Shown one piece after another: positions 34,980 through 44,600 of a DNA stretch of 64,000 nucleotides. Origin of the DNA: Solibacillus sp. FSL H8-0523 (GTDB lineage Bacteria > Bacillota > Bacilli > Bacillales_A > Planococcaceae); the NCBI RefSeq assembly GCF_038051985.1, contig NZ_CP150291.1:4080208-4144207 (forward strand). The letters are read 5' to 3'. The position numbers and the translations under genes are program-made. Position 1 is the first letter of the stretch. Each line of letters starts with the position of its first letter. The notes beneath the pieces are model-generated. The model was not told the DNA's origin. It searched no databases and saw only the letters and a program-made list of their open reading frames with translations.

Positions 34980-35810
34980 CTACTCTAAATCCTCTTGCCC
35001 TTCTACGACTTCGGATAAATCATTTTGAATCTCTAAGATCTTACCTTCTACCGCATTTACAAAATGAACTTCCTCGGATTTATCCGACAAACGAACTCGT
35101 ACTTCCCAAGTAGGCGCAAAAACCTGTGTTTGTGCTAATTGTACACTCGTCGAATAGCCTAGGTTCATTTTTAATATTTGAGAATCTGGTTTCAATAAAT
35201 TTTTACCATATAAAACTTGTAACACTTGAATCGGTGTTAGTAAGTTTTGTTGTTTTTTTAATTTTTCATGCTTCTCCAGCATTGTTTGCTCATAGGCCAC
35301 TATCCGCTCATCATCATTCCAATAAATTTTTACATAACCCCGTACATTATAGTAAAGGGTTACGTTATTAACCTTTTGGAAGAATATCGCCACTTTATTT
35401 TCCTCATCGACACTCCATAATTTATACGAATCCCCTTGATGTACGTGACTATGAAGAAACTCAGTAAATTTATCACGTCCAGCGTTTTCCTGCAATTTCA
35501 CAGGCTTGTCCATTTTGATAAGTAATTTGTTACCATTTTCAATTTCTGTTTTTTGATTCGCAAAAAATGGGACTTCTGAAGGTGCGAAGTTTTTAATTTG
35601 TCCTGAATAATAGGCCGCACTTTCATTGTTACTTGGTAAGGCAATATACGTAATATTATCTTCCTTTAATTGCGATTCAATTTTTGTCGTTCCACCTAAT
35701 ACTTCAATTTTTTGGCCCTCATTATAGCTCTCTAAATACTGTGTATATAAGAAGATATTTAAAATTAAGAACACCCAAATAAAAATCGTCTTCGTTCTAT
35801 TCCAATCCAT
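34980..35810 (-). CDS. walI: WalK regulator WalI (YycI)
   Basis: A 276-residue bitopic protein with one N-terminal membrane helix (about 8-24, FIWVFLILNIFLYTQYL) and an extracytoplasmic YycI domain. It acts with WalH through the membrane helices to hold back WalK kinase activity. It overlaps the walH 3' end by 14 bp. The fold is related to the YycH C-terminal domain. Confidence 0.92.
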   Translation of the reverse strand: MDWNRTKTIFIWVFLILNIFLYTQYLESYNEGQKIEVLGGTTKIESQLKEDNITYIALPSNNESAAYYSGQIKNFAPSEVPFFANQKTEIENGNKLLIKMDKPVKLQENAGRDKFTEFLHSHVHQGDSYKLWSVDEENKVAIFFQKVNNVTLYYNVRGYVKIYWNDDERIVAYEQTMLEKHEKLKKQQNLLTPIQVLQVLYGKNLLKPDSQILKMNLGYSTSVQLAQTQVFAPTWEVRVRLSDKSEEVHFVNAVEGKILEIQNDLSEVVEGQEDLE

Positions 35811-37116
35811 TCATCACACCTCCTAATTGGTCAGGTGTGATGCGCGTCAAATCATTATTTGAAATAACAAACCAGCTCGGGTCAAAAATATAAGCATCAG
35901 GATTTTGAATTAAATGATAGCCCATCACGATTTCATCCACTTCTTCAAAATTGTAGTCTTCTGAATTCCGAACATAGTCAACAACCATTTCGCCTGAAGG
36001 CAAATTCTTCACCAAACGCTCATTTGGAACGTCACTTTCAATAGAATAATATGGACGGCGGTAACGGAATAAACGGTTTTCGCCCCACGTCGTAATAATA
36101 CTCGTTGTGATGTTACTATAAACTGGATAGCCATGTAAAAACAGCTGATATTCAATAATATGCTTACCGACATTCATCGACGATAAGCGGAAATCAGATG
36201 TGAAGCCTCCATGCTCATTTACATACTCAAAGCTATCGAATATGAGGTTTGTTGAAGGAATCGGTGCAATGCTTTCCGCAAGATAGTTTACGTAGTTCAA
36301 AATTTTATTTTGTGTATCAACTTGCATCCACGACATATCATCACTATATTTTTCAGACTGTGGACTTTCTATGTTGCGCTGCACAATACTAGGATTCGTA
36401 AAAACAATATTTTTAAAGCTATCTAACGATAATTCCTCATCTAAATACGTATACTGAGTCGCCTCAATCGGATCTTGTACAACATATAAGGATCGTAATG
36501 AATCACGCTCGATTTCTGTATATGACGTATATTGTTTAGCTGGCTCTATAATTTTTGCTAAAAATCGTTGGTTGCTTTGTAAATCAATATAGCCTCTAAA
36601 TAACAACCGTTTTTCTGTATTTAAAAATAATAACTGTAGCTGATCTTGTTCTTCAAGAGTTGACCAATCAATAATCAAACGTGTAAAACTTGCATCTGGT
36701 AGTAAATCCTTATTGTAAAAAGTCAACACATTCGAAAAGGTTTGCAGTGGGATTTCTTCATTGAAAAATAAAGTTGCACGATTATTTGTGCGTACAATTT
36801 CATTCATTCTCACATCTGAAATATTACTGTCAATTTCAAGATCAGAAACCTGCCAAGTAATTAAATGACGATATAACTCATTCAAGACACTATTTGATAC
36901 CGTCCCTGTAAACAGATCATTTTGCCGATATAATACGCGGTAGGGCCTCAAGACATCCTGCATTTGCTTTGGCTCACTAATTAGTACTTCTTCTACCTGT
37001 GTTTCCTCAATCAGCTCATACTCCGGCTTATAATTCCAAATGAGGAGCGTTAACGTAATACTTAAGAAAACAAGGAACGCTAATAAAAATGATTTTATTT
37101 GCTCAACATACTTCAT
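35797..37116 (-). CDS. walH: WalK regulator WalH (YycH)
   Basis: A 439-residue protein with one N-terminal membrane helix (about 9-27) and a large extracytoplasmic YycH domain. It forms a complex with WalI and WalK and restrains signalling. The start was set at the ATG overlapping the walK stop (ATGA), with GGGGG 7 bases upstream; a TTG two codons earlier is less likely. It lies between walK and walI in the conserved order. Confidence 0.92.
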   Translation of the reverse strand: MKYVEQIKSFLLAFLVFLSITLTLLIWNYKPEYELIEETQVEEVLISEPKQMQDVLRPYRVLYRQNDLFTGTVSNSVLNELYRHLITWQVSDLEIDSNISDVRMNEIVRTNNRATLFFNEEIPLQTFSNVLTFYNKDLLPDASFTRLIIDWSTLEEQDQLQLLFLNTEKRLLFRGYIDLQSNQRFLAKIIEPAKQYTSYTEIERDSLRSLYVVQDPIEATQYTYLDEELSLDSFKNIVFTNPSIVQRNIESPQSEKYSDDMSWMQVDTQNKILNYVNYLAESIAPIPSTNLIFDSFEYVNEHGGFTSDFRLSSMNVGKHIIEYQLFLHGYPVYSNITTSIITTWGENRLFRYRRPYYSIESDVPNERLVKNLPSGEMVVDYVRNSEDYNFEEVDEIVMGYHLIQNPDAYIFDPSWFVISNNDLTRITPDQLGGVMNGLE

Positions 37117-38948
37117 TCCCAATCCCCCGCCTCATCTAGTTCATACGGTAGTGTGAAGAAGATTGTTGTGCCTTGCCCTTCCTCACTTTCAGCCCAAATT
37201 TTTCCGCCATGCGCTTCAATCATTTCCCGCGCAATCGCAAGTCCTAGCCCTGTACCACCCATCGAACGGGCACGCGCACGGTCCACACGATAGAAACGGT
37301 CAAAAATGCGACTCACATTTTCTTTTGGTATCCCCAACCCGTCATCTGAAATCATGACACGTAACATATTGTCATGCACCGTAAAGCCAAATCGAATATT
37401 GCCACCATCCGGAGAATACTTCAAAGCATTTGAAATAATATTATCGATAACTTGCGTTAATTTGTCTGTATCAATATCTACGTAATAGCTTTTCTCTGGT
37501 AAGAGACGCGCAAATTCAACATGCTGGGATTTCGACATTTCAAAACGGTCAATAATGCCCGTAAAGAATTTATTAAACTCAACAAATTCAAAGTTTAATT
37601 CATATTCTTGACTATCCATTTTTGAAAGCTGCAGTAAATCATTTACCAAACGAATCATACGTTCGGTTTCCGTTTGTGTCACATTTAAAAACGTCGGTGC
37701 AATGTTTTCATCACGCCAAGCACCATCCGCTAGCGCCTCTAAATAGCTGCGCATCGTTGTCAGTGGCGTTCGTAATTCGTGTGAGACGTTCGCTACGAAT
37801 TCACGACGCTCCATGTCGATTTTTTCCTGCTCAGTAATATCGTGTAGGACAGTAATTAAACCATTTACAAAGCCTGTTTCTTTTTGAATAACCGAAAAGT
37901 TCGCACGTAAAATATATGGTGCATCATTCACACTAAAATCAAGGTTTACTGGCTCTTTCATATGAATTAAGTCTTCAAAGCTATATTCCTGATCCAACCT
38001 TAATACCGATGCAATCGGACGGTTTAACGTTGATTCACGTGAATCATGGAGCAAATCAAGTGCCGGTTCATTAATTAAAATAATCTTCCCTTTACGGTCT
38101 GTTGCTATTACCCCGTCGGTCATATTACTAAGTACACTTGCTAGCTTGCGACGTTCTGCTTCAGTTGTTGACTGCGCTTCTTGCAGGCGGTTTGTTAAAT
38201 GGTTAAAAGCAATCGCTAATTGACCAATTTCATCGGTACCATATACACGAACTTTACGTGAATAGTTCCCTTTAGACATGGCCTGTGCCTGTTTCCGCAT
38301 ATCCGAAATTGGTCGCGTAATGGTACGTGCTACTAAAATCCCTAAAATAATCGTAATCACCAGTGACATCACAATCCCAGCTGCAAAAATACGATTTATT
38401 TCACTAAGTTGTTCATATACCTTTTCGATGTTTGACTCTACATAAATAGCACCTTTCACTTCACTATTTGGACCAACCGTTTCGGTAATAGGAGAGGCAA
38501 GTACCCACACCCGATCACCAGTATCACGCTCAACTGAAATCGTATCAAGCAATGTTTCAGCAGAAATCGCATTACGAATAATTTCTTCATTTGCACGTTG
38601 CCCAATTAGCGCCTGATTGTCTGCTTCAGATGTAGCTAATATTCGATTCCGATTATTAACGACATTAATTTTATTTATATCCTCTGTTGAAAACTCATGT
38701 AAAATTGCACCCAAACTTACTTCAAGCGAGGATGTCTCATCACGGTCTACCTTTAGCATCTCTTCACGAATGCTATAGTGCACTAATTCAATACGCTGCC
38801 TGATCGAGTCTTGGAAATTGGTTTTTAAATTCGTCTCCAGCTGCTTCATGAAATAAATACCAATTATTTGCAGGGCGATAATAATTAACAGCATATAAAT
38901 CAAAACAAGCTTTACATGAATCGATTTGAAAAAACTAACTTTTTGCAT
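37113..38948 (-). CDS. walK: Cell-wall sensor histidine kinase WalK
   Basis: The essential sensor that controls peptidoglycan hydrolase genes through WalR. The 611-residue protein has two membrane helices (about 12-34 and 188-208) enclosing an extracellular sensor domain, then HAMP (about 205-260), PAS (about 265-370), HisKA with the phospho-acceptor His390 in VSHELRTP, and a HATPase domain with N, G1 and G2 boxes (ISNALKYS, DDGLGIP, GGTGLGLA). It follows walR by 5 bp and overlaps walH. Confidence 0.97.
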   Translation of the reverse strand: MQKVSFFKSIHVKLVLIYMLLIIIALQIIGIYFMKQLETNLKTNFQDSIRQRIELVHYSIREEMLKVDRDETSSLEVSLGAILHEFSTEDINKINVVNNRNRILATSEADNQALIGQRANEEIIRNAISAETLLDTISVERDTGDRVWVLASPITETVGPNSEVKGAIYVESNIEKVYEQLSEINRIFAAGIVMSLVITIILGILVARTITRPISDMRKQAQAMSKGNYSRKVRVYGTDEIGQLAIAFNHLTNRLQEAQSTTEAERRKLASVLSNMTDGVIATDRKGKIILINEPALDLLHDSRESTLNRPIASVLRLDQEYSFEDLIHMKEPVNLDFSVNDAPYILRANFSVIQKETGFVNGLITVLHDITEQEKIDMERREFVANVSHELRTPLTTMRSYLEALADGAWRDENIAPTFLNVTQTETERMIRLVNDLLQLSKMDSQEYELNFEFVEFNKFFTGIIDRFEMSKSQHVEFARLLPEKSYYVDIDTDKLTQVIDNIISNALKYSPDGGNIRFGFTVHDNMLRVMISDDGLGIPKENVSRIFDRFYRVDRARARSMGGTGLGLAIAREMIEAHGGKIWAESEEGQGTTIFFTLPYELDEAGDWE

Positions 38949-38953
38949 GTAGT

Positions 38954-39661
38954 CTACTCCTGTTCAGGATTACGTAAGTAGTAGCCGACCCCTCGTCTTG
39001 TCACAATCCACATTGGATGACTTGGATTGTCCTCGATTTTTTCACGTAAACGACGAATCGTTACATCTACTGTTCGTACATCCCCAAAATAATCATAGCC
39101 CCATACCGTTTGTAATAAGTGCTCACGTGTCATCACTTGTCCGATATGCTTTGCTAAATAATGTAATAATTCAAACTCACGGTGTGTTAATTCAATCGTC
39201 TCTTCACGCTTTAATACTAAATAAGCATCCGGCTGAATTGTCAGTGAACCAACGACGATATCATTCGTTTCCACTATCTCTTCTACTTGTGCTGGTACAT
39301 TTAAACGTCGCATATTTGCCTTTACACGTGCGATTAATTCGCGTGTACTAAATGGCTTTGTGACATAATCATCTGCGCCCATTTCAAGTCCTAATACTTT
39401 ATCAATTTCCGAACCTTTCGCTGTTAGCATAATAATCGGAAAATCATATTTTTTTCGAATTTCACGACATACTTCCATGCCATCACGCTTTGGTAACATA
39501 ATATCTAATAGCATTAAATCTGGTTGTTCTTCTTCCACTTTTTGTAATGCCTCATCGCCATCATAGGCGCAAATAACGCGGTAACCTTCTTTAATTAAGT
39601 TAAATTGCAAAATGTCTGCAATCGGCTTTTCATCATCAACAACTAAAATCGTTTTATCCAT
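38954..39661 (-). CDS. walR: Essential response regulator WalR
   Basis: An OmpR-family regulator of cell-wall metabolism genes. The 235-residue protein has a receiver domain with acidic pocket DD (9-10), phospho-acceptor Asp53 in LLDIMLP and Lys in TAKG, followed by a winged-helix DNA-binding domain with [22 protein letters not shown] (about 191-212). It is the first gene of walRKHIJ. A -10-like TATAAT lies about 94 bp upstream. Confidence 0.97.
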   Translation of the reverse strand: MDKTILVVDDEKPIADILQFNLIKEGYRVICAYDGDEALQKVEEEQPDLMLLDIMLPKRDGMEVCREIRKKYDFPIIMLTAKGSEIDKVLGLEMGADDYVTKPFSTRELIARVKANMRRLNVPAQVEEIVETNDIVVGSLTIQPDAYLVLKREETIELTHREFELLHYLAKHIGQVMTREHLLQTVWGYDYFGDVRTVDVTIRRLREKIEDNPSHPMWIVTRRGVGYYLRNPEQE

Positions 39662-39992
39662 CTTACATTCCTCTTTTCTTTAGAATATCTCTATATTGAA
39701 AGGGTTTCATTTAATATCACTATTCTTACTCTATCATGGTTTCACTTTTGGCGCATTATACAGATAGTTTAGCGGATTATTTTCCGGGAAATAAAGTATT
39801 ATTGCACAATATTTTTTGAATTTTTTCACATATTTATATAATTATTATACATAATTTTACACCATTAAATAAAAAACAGTCTCACAAATACTGTGGACTG
39901 TTTTTTTGATAAATAATACCCGTAAAAAGCGAGGTATCCTTTTTTTCTACTGTGGATTTTCTAGAAAACTCAAACTTGCCAATCCACTAACA
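39662..39992. other. Intergenic region between walR and the M23 peptidase gene
   Basis: This 331-bp AT-rich stretch holds the walR leader and a candidate -10 TATAAT (39755-39760), a Noc-site-like TTTTTCCGGGAAAT at 39780-39793 (12 of 14 to the Noc consensus), a bidirectional terminator at 39871-39907 and a second imperfect hairpin at 39916-39947. No gene is seen. Confidence 0.6.
39871..39907. terminator. Terminator of the M23 peptidase gene
   Basis: AACAGTC and GACTGTT arms with runs of A and T on either side form a bidirectional terminator. On the minus strand it ends the peptidase gene before walR. Confidence 0.8.
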
Positions 39993-41459
39993 TTAATTTA
40001 AATAGTCTAACGGATTTACTTCGGATCCGTTTTTATGAATTTCAAAGTGTAAATGTGTTCCCGTTGAACGACCCGTTGAACCCATTACACCAATTGCAGC
40101 ACCTTGTCCAATGACTTGACCAACTGAGACATCAATTTTTGATAAATGTGCATATAGTGATTCATAACCGTTATTATGATTAATCACGATATAGTTTCCG
40201 TAAGTCGAATGACGGCCTGCTGTTTTTACAACACCATTATCTGATGCTTTAATTGTGTAACCTGATGGACGAGCGATATCAATACCGTAATGGTAACGAC
40301 CCCATCGATGCCCCATCTGACTTGAAATATACCCACCCTCTGCTGGCCAAGCAAATGTACCTGTACCCACTGAAGGAATTACTTTTGTCCCAACAATGAC
40401 AATGCGGTTTTCTGGCTCGACAAGAATGTTTTCAGCTGTTTGTACACGCTCTGTACGCACGCCATTTTCTTCCGTGATTACATACGTTACTTCTTTTTTA
40501 CCGACAGCGCCTTCTTGCTTGACAACTTTTTCACCTTTTAACATTGTTGGATCTTCTTCAACAATCTTCTCAAAGTCGATTGTTTCTACTATTTTCTTTT
40601 CATGCACAGCCTTTACAGATAAAAACGGCTTTTCTACTGTCACGTTTAACTGTTGACCAATTTGCAAGACAGAAGTAGCTGTTAATCCTGGATTTAACTC
40701 AAGTAACTGAGCTGTTGTTAAGCTGTGTGATCTTGCAATCGAACCTAATACATCTCCAGCTTTTACGGAGTACGTTTCTTTTTGTGCAGCACCTGTTTGT
40801 AACGTTTGTACAGCTTGCTCTACTGATACAATTTCAGCAGGATCTACTAGTAGTTCTTCTGTCACAATGTCTTCTGATAATTCAATATCAATAATACGTG
40901 TTTCATTCTTTTGTAAAGCGGGTAAAGAAGAGTCGGTATTGTTTTTTACTTTTTGTAATTGATTTTGTGTAACAAATTGAAGCTTTAATCCGTCAGTTAC
41001 TGCTTCAATCTCTTCTTTGGCCTTTAATGTAGCAACTGCTGTGTCCCCTACCTGTAATGAGTAGGCTTTTGCTTGTACAGTAATTGCTTGTTGAAGGTCT
41101 TTTGTTGCTTGCGCTTCATTTGTATCAACAGTAAATACTTGTTCTGGCACGACCGTAATATCTGATCCTGCAACAAGCTCCATCTGCTCATACTGCTTAC
41201 TCGCTTCTATCTCTTTTTGTTTTACAATTTTTGCAACTGTTGCCTCATCAGCAACAGATCCCACATAGGTATTTGCTACATAAACATGGTAAATCTTCGC
41301 AAACTCTTCTTTATTTGTTTCGTTTGCAAACCCTAAATTAAATGTCACTGTTGAAACAAGTAGCGCTAATACTGCAGCTATTTTAAGTTTACCGTTGTGA
41401 CGATTAATTAGACTTGGCTTTTTACCTGTCAAATCTAACTGGCTTTCATTTGATTCCAT
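39993..41459 (-). CDS. Secreted M23 endopeptidase with LysM and G5 domains
   Basis: A 488-residue peptidoglycan hydrolase. It has an N-terminal membrane/signal segment (about 25-45), an unassigned region, a LysM wall-binding domain (about 229-273, YSVKAGDVLGSIARSHSLT), a G5 domain (about 277-357) and a C-terminal LytM/M23 peptidase domain with zinc ligands His390 and Asp394 (HYGID) and His469/His471 (HLHFE). All catalytic residues are present, so it should cut stem-peptide cross-bridges. Its position beside walRK and two WalR-like sites upstream suggest WalR control. It is transcribed alone. Confidence 0.92.
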   Translation of the reverse strand: MESNESQLDLTGKKPSLINRHNGKLKIAAVLALLVSTVTFNLGFANETNKEEFAKIYHVYVANTYVGSVADEATVAKIVKQKEIEASKQYEQMELVAGSDITVVPEQVFTVDTNEAQATKDLQQAITVQAKAYSLQVGDTAVATLKAKEEIEAVTDGLKLQFVTQNQLQKVKNNTDSSLPALQKNETRIIDIELSEDIVTEELLVDPAEIVSVEQAVQTLQTGAAQKETYSVKAGDVLGSIARSHSLTTAQLLELNPGLTATSVLQIGQQLNVTVEKPFLSVKAVHEKKIVETIDFEKIVEEDPTMLKGEKVVKQEGAVGKKEVTYVITEENGVRTERVQTAENILVEPENRIVIVGTKVIPSVGTGTFAWPAEGGYISSQMGHRWGRYHYGIDIARPSGYTIKASDNGVVKTAGRHSTYGNYIVINHNNGYESLYAHLSKIDVSVGQVIGQGAAIGVMGSTGRSTGTHLHFEIHKNGSEVNPLDYLN

Positions 41460-41586
41460 GATAGAGCCCCTTCCAAAAACTTCATTCTATATTATAAAAA
41501 AGTATTATTTATATTACTTTAACTTTAAAAACACACTTTGCTACTGTATCATAATTCTCATTTCAATAGAACCTTTTCAAACTTTT

Positions 41587-41603
41587 TGTAATGAAATTGT
41601 ATT
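41587..41603 (+). promoter_or_regulatory. WalR-like box, plus orientation
   Basis: TGTAAT-GAAAT-TGTATT matches the WalR repeat TGTWAH-N5-TGTWAH except at one base. It lies about 95 bp upstream of the peptidase -10 on the opposite strand. Confidence 0.4.
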
Positions 41604-41618
41604 ATTTTCTAAAAATTT

Positions 41619-41635
41619 GTTACATTCTCATTACT
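41619..41635 (-). promoter_or_regulatory. WalR-like box, gene orientation
   Basis: On the minus strand AGTAAT-GAGAA-TGTAAC matches TGTWAH-N5-TGTWAH except at the first base. It points toward the M23 peptidase gene, 160 bp upstream of its start. Confidence 0.45.
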
Positions 41636-41706
41636 AGTTTTGATAACTCTATATCTTTATATTCAGTTGCGTGTTTATTTATTCTCTCATCACCCATAAT
41701 CCATAT

Positions 41707-41745
41707 AAAAAAGGCAACGGGTGCATGATACAATCCGTTGCCTTT
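41707..41745 (-). terminator. Terminator of purA
   Basis: AAGGCAACGG and CCGTTGCCTT form a perfect 10-bp stem with a 14-base loop, followed by TTTTTTATATGG on the minus strand, 20 bp after the purA stop. Confidence 0.88.
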
Positions 41746-41764
41746 ACTCTATTTAAACGCTATT

Positions 41765-43051
41765 TTATTCCCAAATGGCATTTACAATGTTCGTTTGTTC
41801 ACGTGCTGGGCCAACTGAAAAAGTCATTAGTTGAATACCCGTTAGCTCTACGACACGATTTACATAGTTTTGTGCATTTAGTGGTAAGTCTTTAAAGTCA
41901 CGAACGCCTGTCACGTCTTCAGACCAGCCAGGTAGCTCTTCATAGATCGGTTTGCACTGTTCAATAATTTCTAGGTTTGCAGGATACTCGGTAATGATCT
42001 CACCATTGTAGTCGTATGCTGTACAAATTTTCACCGTATCCAGACCCGCTAATACATCAATTGAGTTTAGCGCTAAATCGGTAATACCCGATACACGGCG
42101 CGAATGACGTACAACAACTGAATCGAACCAACCGACACGGCGTGGACGTCCTGTCGTTGTTCCATATTCACGGCCAACCTCACGAATTTGATGACCAACT
42201 TCATCATGTAATTCTGTTGGGAATGGACCATCCCCAACACGAGATGTATACGCCTTACATACACCAACTACACGAGAGACAGCATTTGGTCCAACACCTG
42301 AGCCAATTGCGATTCCACCTGCTACAGGGTTTGATGATGTCACAAAAGGATATGTACCTTGATCAACGTCTAGCATAATGCCCTGTGCGCCTTCAAATAG
42401 CACTTTACCCCCTTCATCAATCACGTCATTTAACACTTTTGATGTATCGGTTACATACTGAGCAATTTCTTGACCATATGCATAATATTCTTCAAATATA
42501 TCATCAAAGTTTAAGCCCTCTACTTCATAAAACTTCGTAAATAAGCGATTCTTTAATTCTAAGTTTGCACGTAATTTTTTTTCAAAAGTCGGTTTATCTA
42601 GTAAATCCGCCACGCGAATGCCGATACGACCTACTTTATCTTGATAGCATGGACCAATTCCTTTAGCAGTTGTACCAATCTTTTGGTCTCCACGGCTTTC
42701 TTCATCTACAATATCTTGATGAATATGATACGGTAGAATAACATGTGCACGATTTGAAATTCGTAAGTTTGACGTATCAATGCCACGTGCCTTCAAGCCC
42801 TTTAATTCCGTTATAATCGACTTTGGGTTAATGACAACGCCATTACCAATAACTGATAATTTGTCCGAATAAAAAATCCCTGAAGGAATTAAATGCAGCT
42901 TATACGTTTCTTCACCAATTTTGATTGTATGACCTGCATTATCGCCACCTGCAAAACGTGCAATGGCATCTGCTTTTTTTGAAAGGAAGTCTGTAATTTT
43001 ACCTTTACCTTCGTCTCCCCACTGTGTACCTACTACAACTACTGCTGTCAT
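41765..43051 (-). CDS. purA: Adenylosuccinate synthetase
   Basis: PurA converts IMP and aspartate to adenylosuccinate using GTP, the first committed step to AMP. The 428-residue protein starts [21 protein letters not shown] with the GTP-binding loop GDEGKGK (about 12-18) and catalytic Asp13. NAGHTI (about 38-43), [19 protein letters not shown] (about 225-243) and [13 protein letters not shown] (about 299-311) are conserved. It has a promoter with PurR-like boxes upstream and its own terminator. Confidence 0.97.
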   Translation of the reverse strand: MTAVVVVGTQWGDEGKGKITDFLSKKADAIARFAGGDNAGHTIKIGEETYKLHLIPSGIFYSDKLSVIGNGVVINPKSIITELKGLKARGIDTSNLRISNRAHVILPYHIHQDIVDEESRGDQKIGTTAKGIGPCYQDKVGRIGIRVADLLDKPTFEKKLRANLELKNRLFTKFYEVEGLNFDDIFEEYYAYGQEIAQYVTDTSKVLNDVIDEGGKVLFEGAQGIMLDVDQGTYPFVTSSNPVAGGIAIGSGVGPNAVSRVVGVCKAYTSRVGDGPFPTELHDEVGHQIREVGREYGTTTGRPRRVGWFDSVVVRHSRRVSGITDLALNSIDVLAGLDTVKICTAYDYNGEIITEYPANLEIIEQCKPIYEELPGWSEDVTGVRDFKDLPLNAQNYVNRVVELTGIQLMTFSVGPAREQTNIVNAIWE

Positions 43052-43133
43052 AAATGCGCACCTCCGACGAATGAGCCCCCTAAACTTTTAGGCGTCCAAT
43101 TCTTATTCATAAAATTATTCTTACTCAAGTTAT

Positions 43134-43162
43134 TTTATAGTGAAGCATGAACATTTTAACAA
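43134..43162 (-). promoter_or_regulatory. SigA-type promoter of purA
   Basis: The minus strand shows -35 TTGTTA and -10 TATAAA separated by 17 bp, about 83 bp upstream of the purA start codon. Confidence 0.7.
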
Positions 43163-43182
43163 TTCCGAAATGTAAAAGTCAA

Positions 43183-43230
43183 CAAAAAACACGAACGTCC
43201 TTGAATTGTTATCAAAGAACGTTCGTGTTT
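43183..43230 (-). terminator. Terminator of dnaB, with PurBox-like arms
   Basis: AAACACGAACGT (43187-43198) and ACGTTCGTGTTT (43219-43230) form a 12-bp perfect stem with a partly paired 20-base loop, then TTTTTTG on the minus strand. It ends the yybS-gdpP-rplI-dnaB unit. The CGAAC...GTTCG arms also resemble the paired PurBoxes of PurR. Confidence 0.85.
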
Positions 43231-43235
43231 AAAGG

Positions 43236-44588
43236 CTATTCCTCACGCGGTGGTGGGGTAAATTCTAAGTTTAAGAATTTATTATATTCTTTTCGGAATG
43301 CTAAGCTTACTGTACCGGTTGGACCGTTACGTTGCTTTGCAATAATAATTTCGATAATGTCCTTACTTTCGGATTCTTTATCGTAGTAATCGTCACGGTA
43401 AAGGAACGCAACGATATCGGCATCTTGCTCGATCGAACCTGATTCACGTAAATCACTCATCATCGGACGCTTATCTTGACGTTGCTCTACACCACGTGAT
43501 AGCTGAGATAGGGCAATTACCGGGACTTGAAGTTCACGGGCTAATCCTTTTAACGAACGGGAAATTTCCGATACTTCTTGCTGACGGTTTTCCCCGGGCT
43601 TCCCACTACCTAAAATGAGCTGTAAATAATCGATTAAAATCATCCCAAGACCATTTTCTTTTGCTAAACGTCGGCATTTGGCACGGATATCGGCCATACG
43701 AACACCCGGTGAGTCATCAATATAAATACCCGAGTTCGATAAACTTCCCATTGCCATGGTCAGCTTGCTCCAGTCATCATTCTGCAAATCCCCGGTACGT
43801 AAGCGTTGAGCATCGATATTGCCCTCTGCACATAACATACGCATGACAAGTTGGTCGGCACCCATCTCTAAAGAGAAAATCGCGACATTTTCACGCGCCT
43901 TTACAGCAACGCTTTGCGCAACATTCAGTGCAAATGCTGTTTTACCAACAGATGGACGCGCTGCTACGATAATTAAATCATTGCGCTGGAATCCGGCCGT
44001 CATCTTATCGAGGTCACGGAAACCAGTTGGAATACCTGTCACATCTCCGGCACGTGATTGTAGCTGCTCAATATTATCAAATGTGTGAACCAATACATCT
44101 TTTACATGCTTGAAATCCCCCGCATTTTTACGGTTAGATACTTCAAGCATTTTCTTTTCAGCTTCAGCTAAAAGAATTTCTACTTCATCTTCACGCGTAT
44201 AACCATCATCCGCAATTTTCGAAGCCACTCGGATTAAGCGGCGTAAAATCGCTTTCTCCTCTACGATTTTCGCGTAATGACCAATATTGGCAGCAGTCGG
44301 AACCGCGTTCGCCAACTCCGTCATATACGTTAAACCGCCAACATCCTCTAGCTCTTTTTTCGCAGATAATTCTTCCGTGACAGTGACAACATCAATTGCT
44401 TTTCCTTGGTCGCTTAAATTCAGCATCGTTTGGAAAATCTTTTGATGCGCAATGTGGTAAAAATCATCGGCGATTACGATTTCAGATGCTGTAATAAGTG
44501 CTGGCGGCTCAAGGAAAATTGCGCCAATTACCGAGGCTTCTGCTTCGGTATTATGTGGCGGCACGCGGTCCATCATGGAATCGCTCAT
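43236..44588 (-). CDS. dnaB: Replicative DNA helicase
   Basis: The hexameric helicase of the replication fork (named DnaC in Bacillus subtilis). The 450-residue protein has an N-terminal primase-interacting domain (PPHNTEAEASVIGAIF, about 10-25) and a RecA-like C-terminal motor with Walker A AARPSVGKTAFAL (about 209-221), FSLEMGADQL, IDYLQLI and a KQRNGPTGTVSLAF end. AAGGAG precedes the ATG. It is 12 bp downstream of rplI in an operon with gdpP. Confidence 0.97.
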   Translation of the reverse strand: MSDSMMDRVPPHNTEAEASVIGAIFLEPPALITASEIVIADDFYHIAHQKIFQTMLNLSDQGKAIDVVTVTEELSAKKELEDVGGLTYMTELANAVPTAANIGHYAKIVEEKAILRRLIRVASKIADDGYTREDEVEILLAEAEKKMLEVSNRKNAGDFKHVKDVLVHTFDNIEQLQSRAGDVTGIPTGFRDLDKMTAGFQRNDLIIVAARPSVGKTAFALNVAQSVAVKARENVAIFSLEMGADQLVMRMLCAEGNIDAQRLRTGDLQNDDWSKLTMAMGSLSNSGIYIDDSPGVRMADIRAKCRRLAKENGLGMILIDYLQLILGSGKPGENRQQEVSEISRSLKGLARELQVPVIALSQLSRGVEQRQDKRPMMSDLRESGSIEQDADIVAFLYRDDYYDKESESKDIIEIIIAKQRNGPTGTVSLAFRKEYNKFLNLEFTPPPREE

Positions 44589-44600
44589 TGTTGTCGCTCC

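Larger units (their letters stand above)
41460..41764. other. Intergenic region between the M23 peptidase and purA
   Basis: This 305-bp, very AT-rich stretch contains a -10 TATAAT for the peptidase gene (minus strand, 41491-41496) with a poor -35, two WalR-like boxes and the purA terminator. No gene is seen in it. Confidence 0.6.

Noticed and set aside
38031..38046. TGATTCACGTGAATCA palindrome in walK as a parS site
   Set aside because: Two symmetrical mismatches to parS in a coding region; kept only as a weak candidate, not as a feature.
43187..43230. LexA (SOS) box in the dnaB terminator
   Set aside because: The GAACGTTC in the right arm lacks the four-base spacer of the Gram-positive box CGAACNNNNGTTCG, so no LexA site is called.
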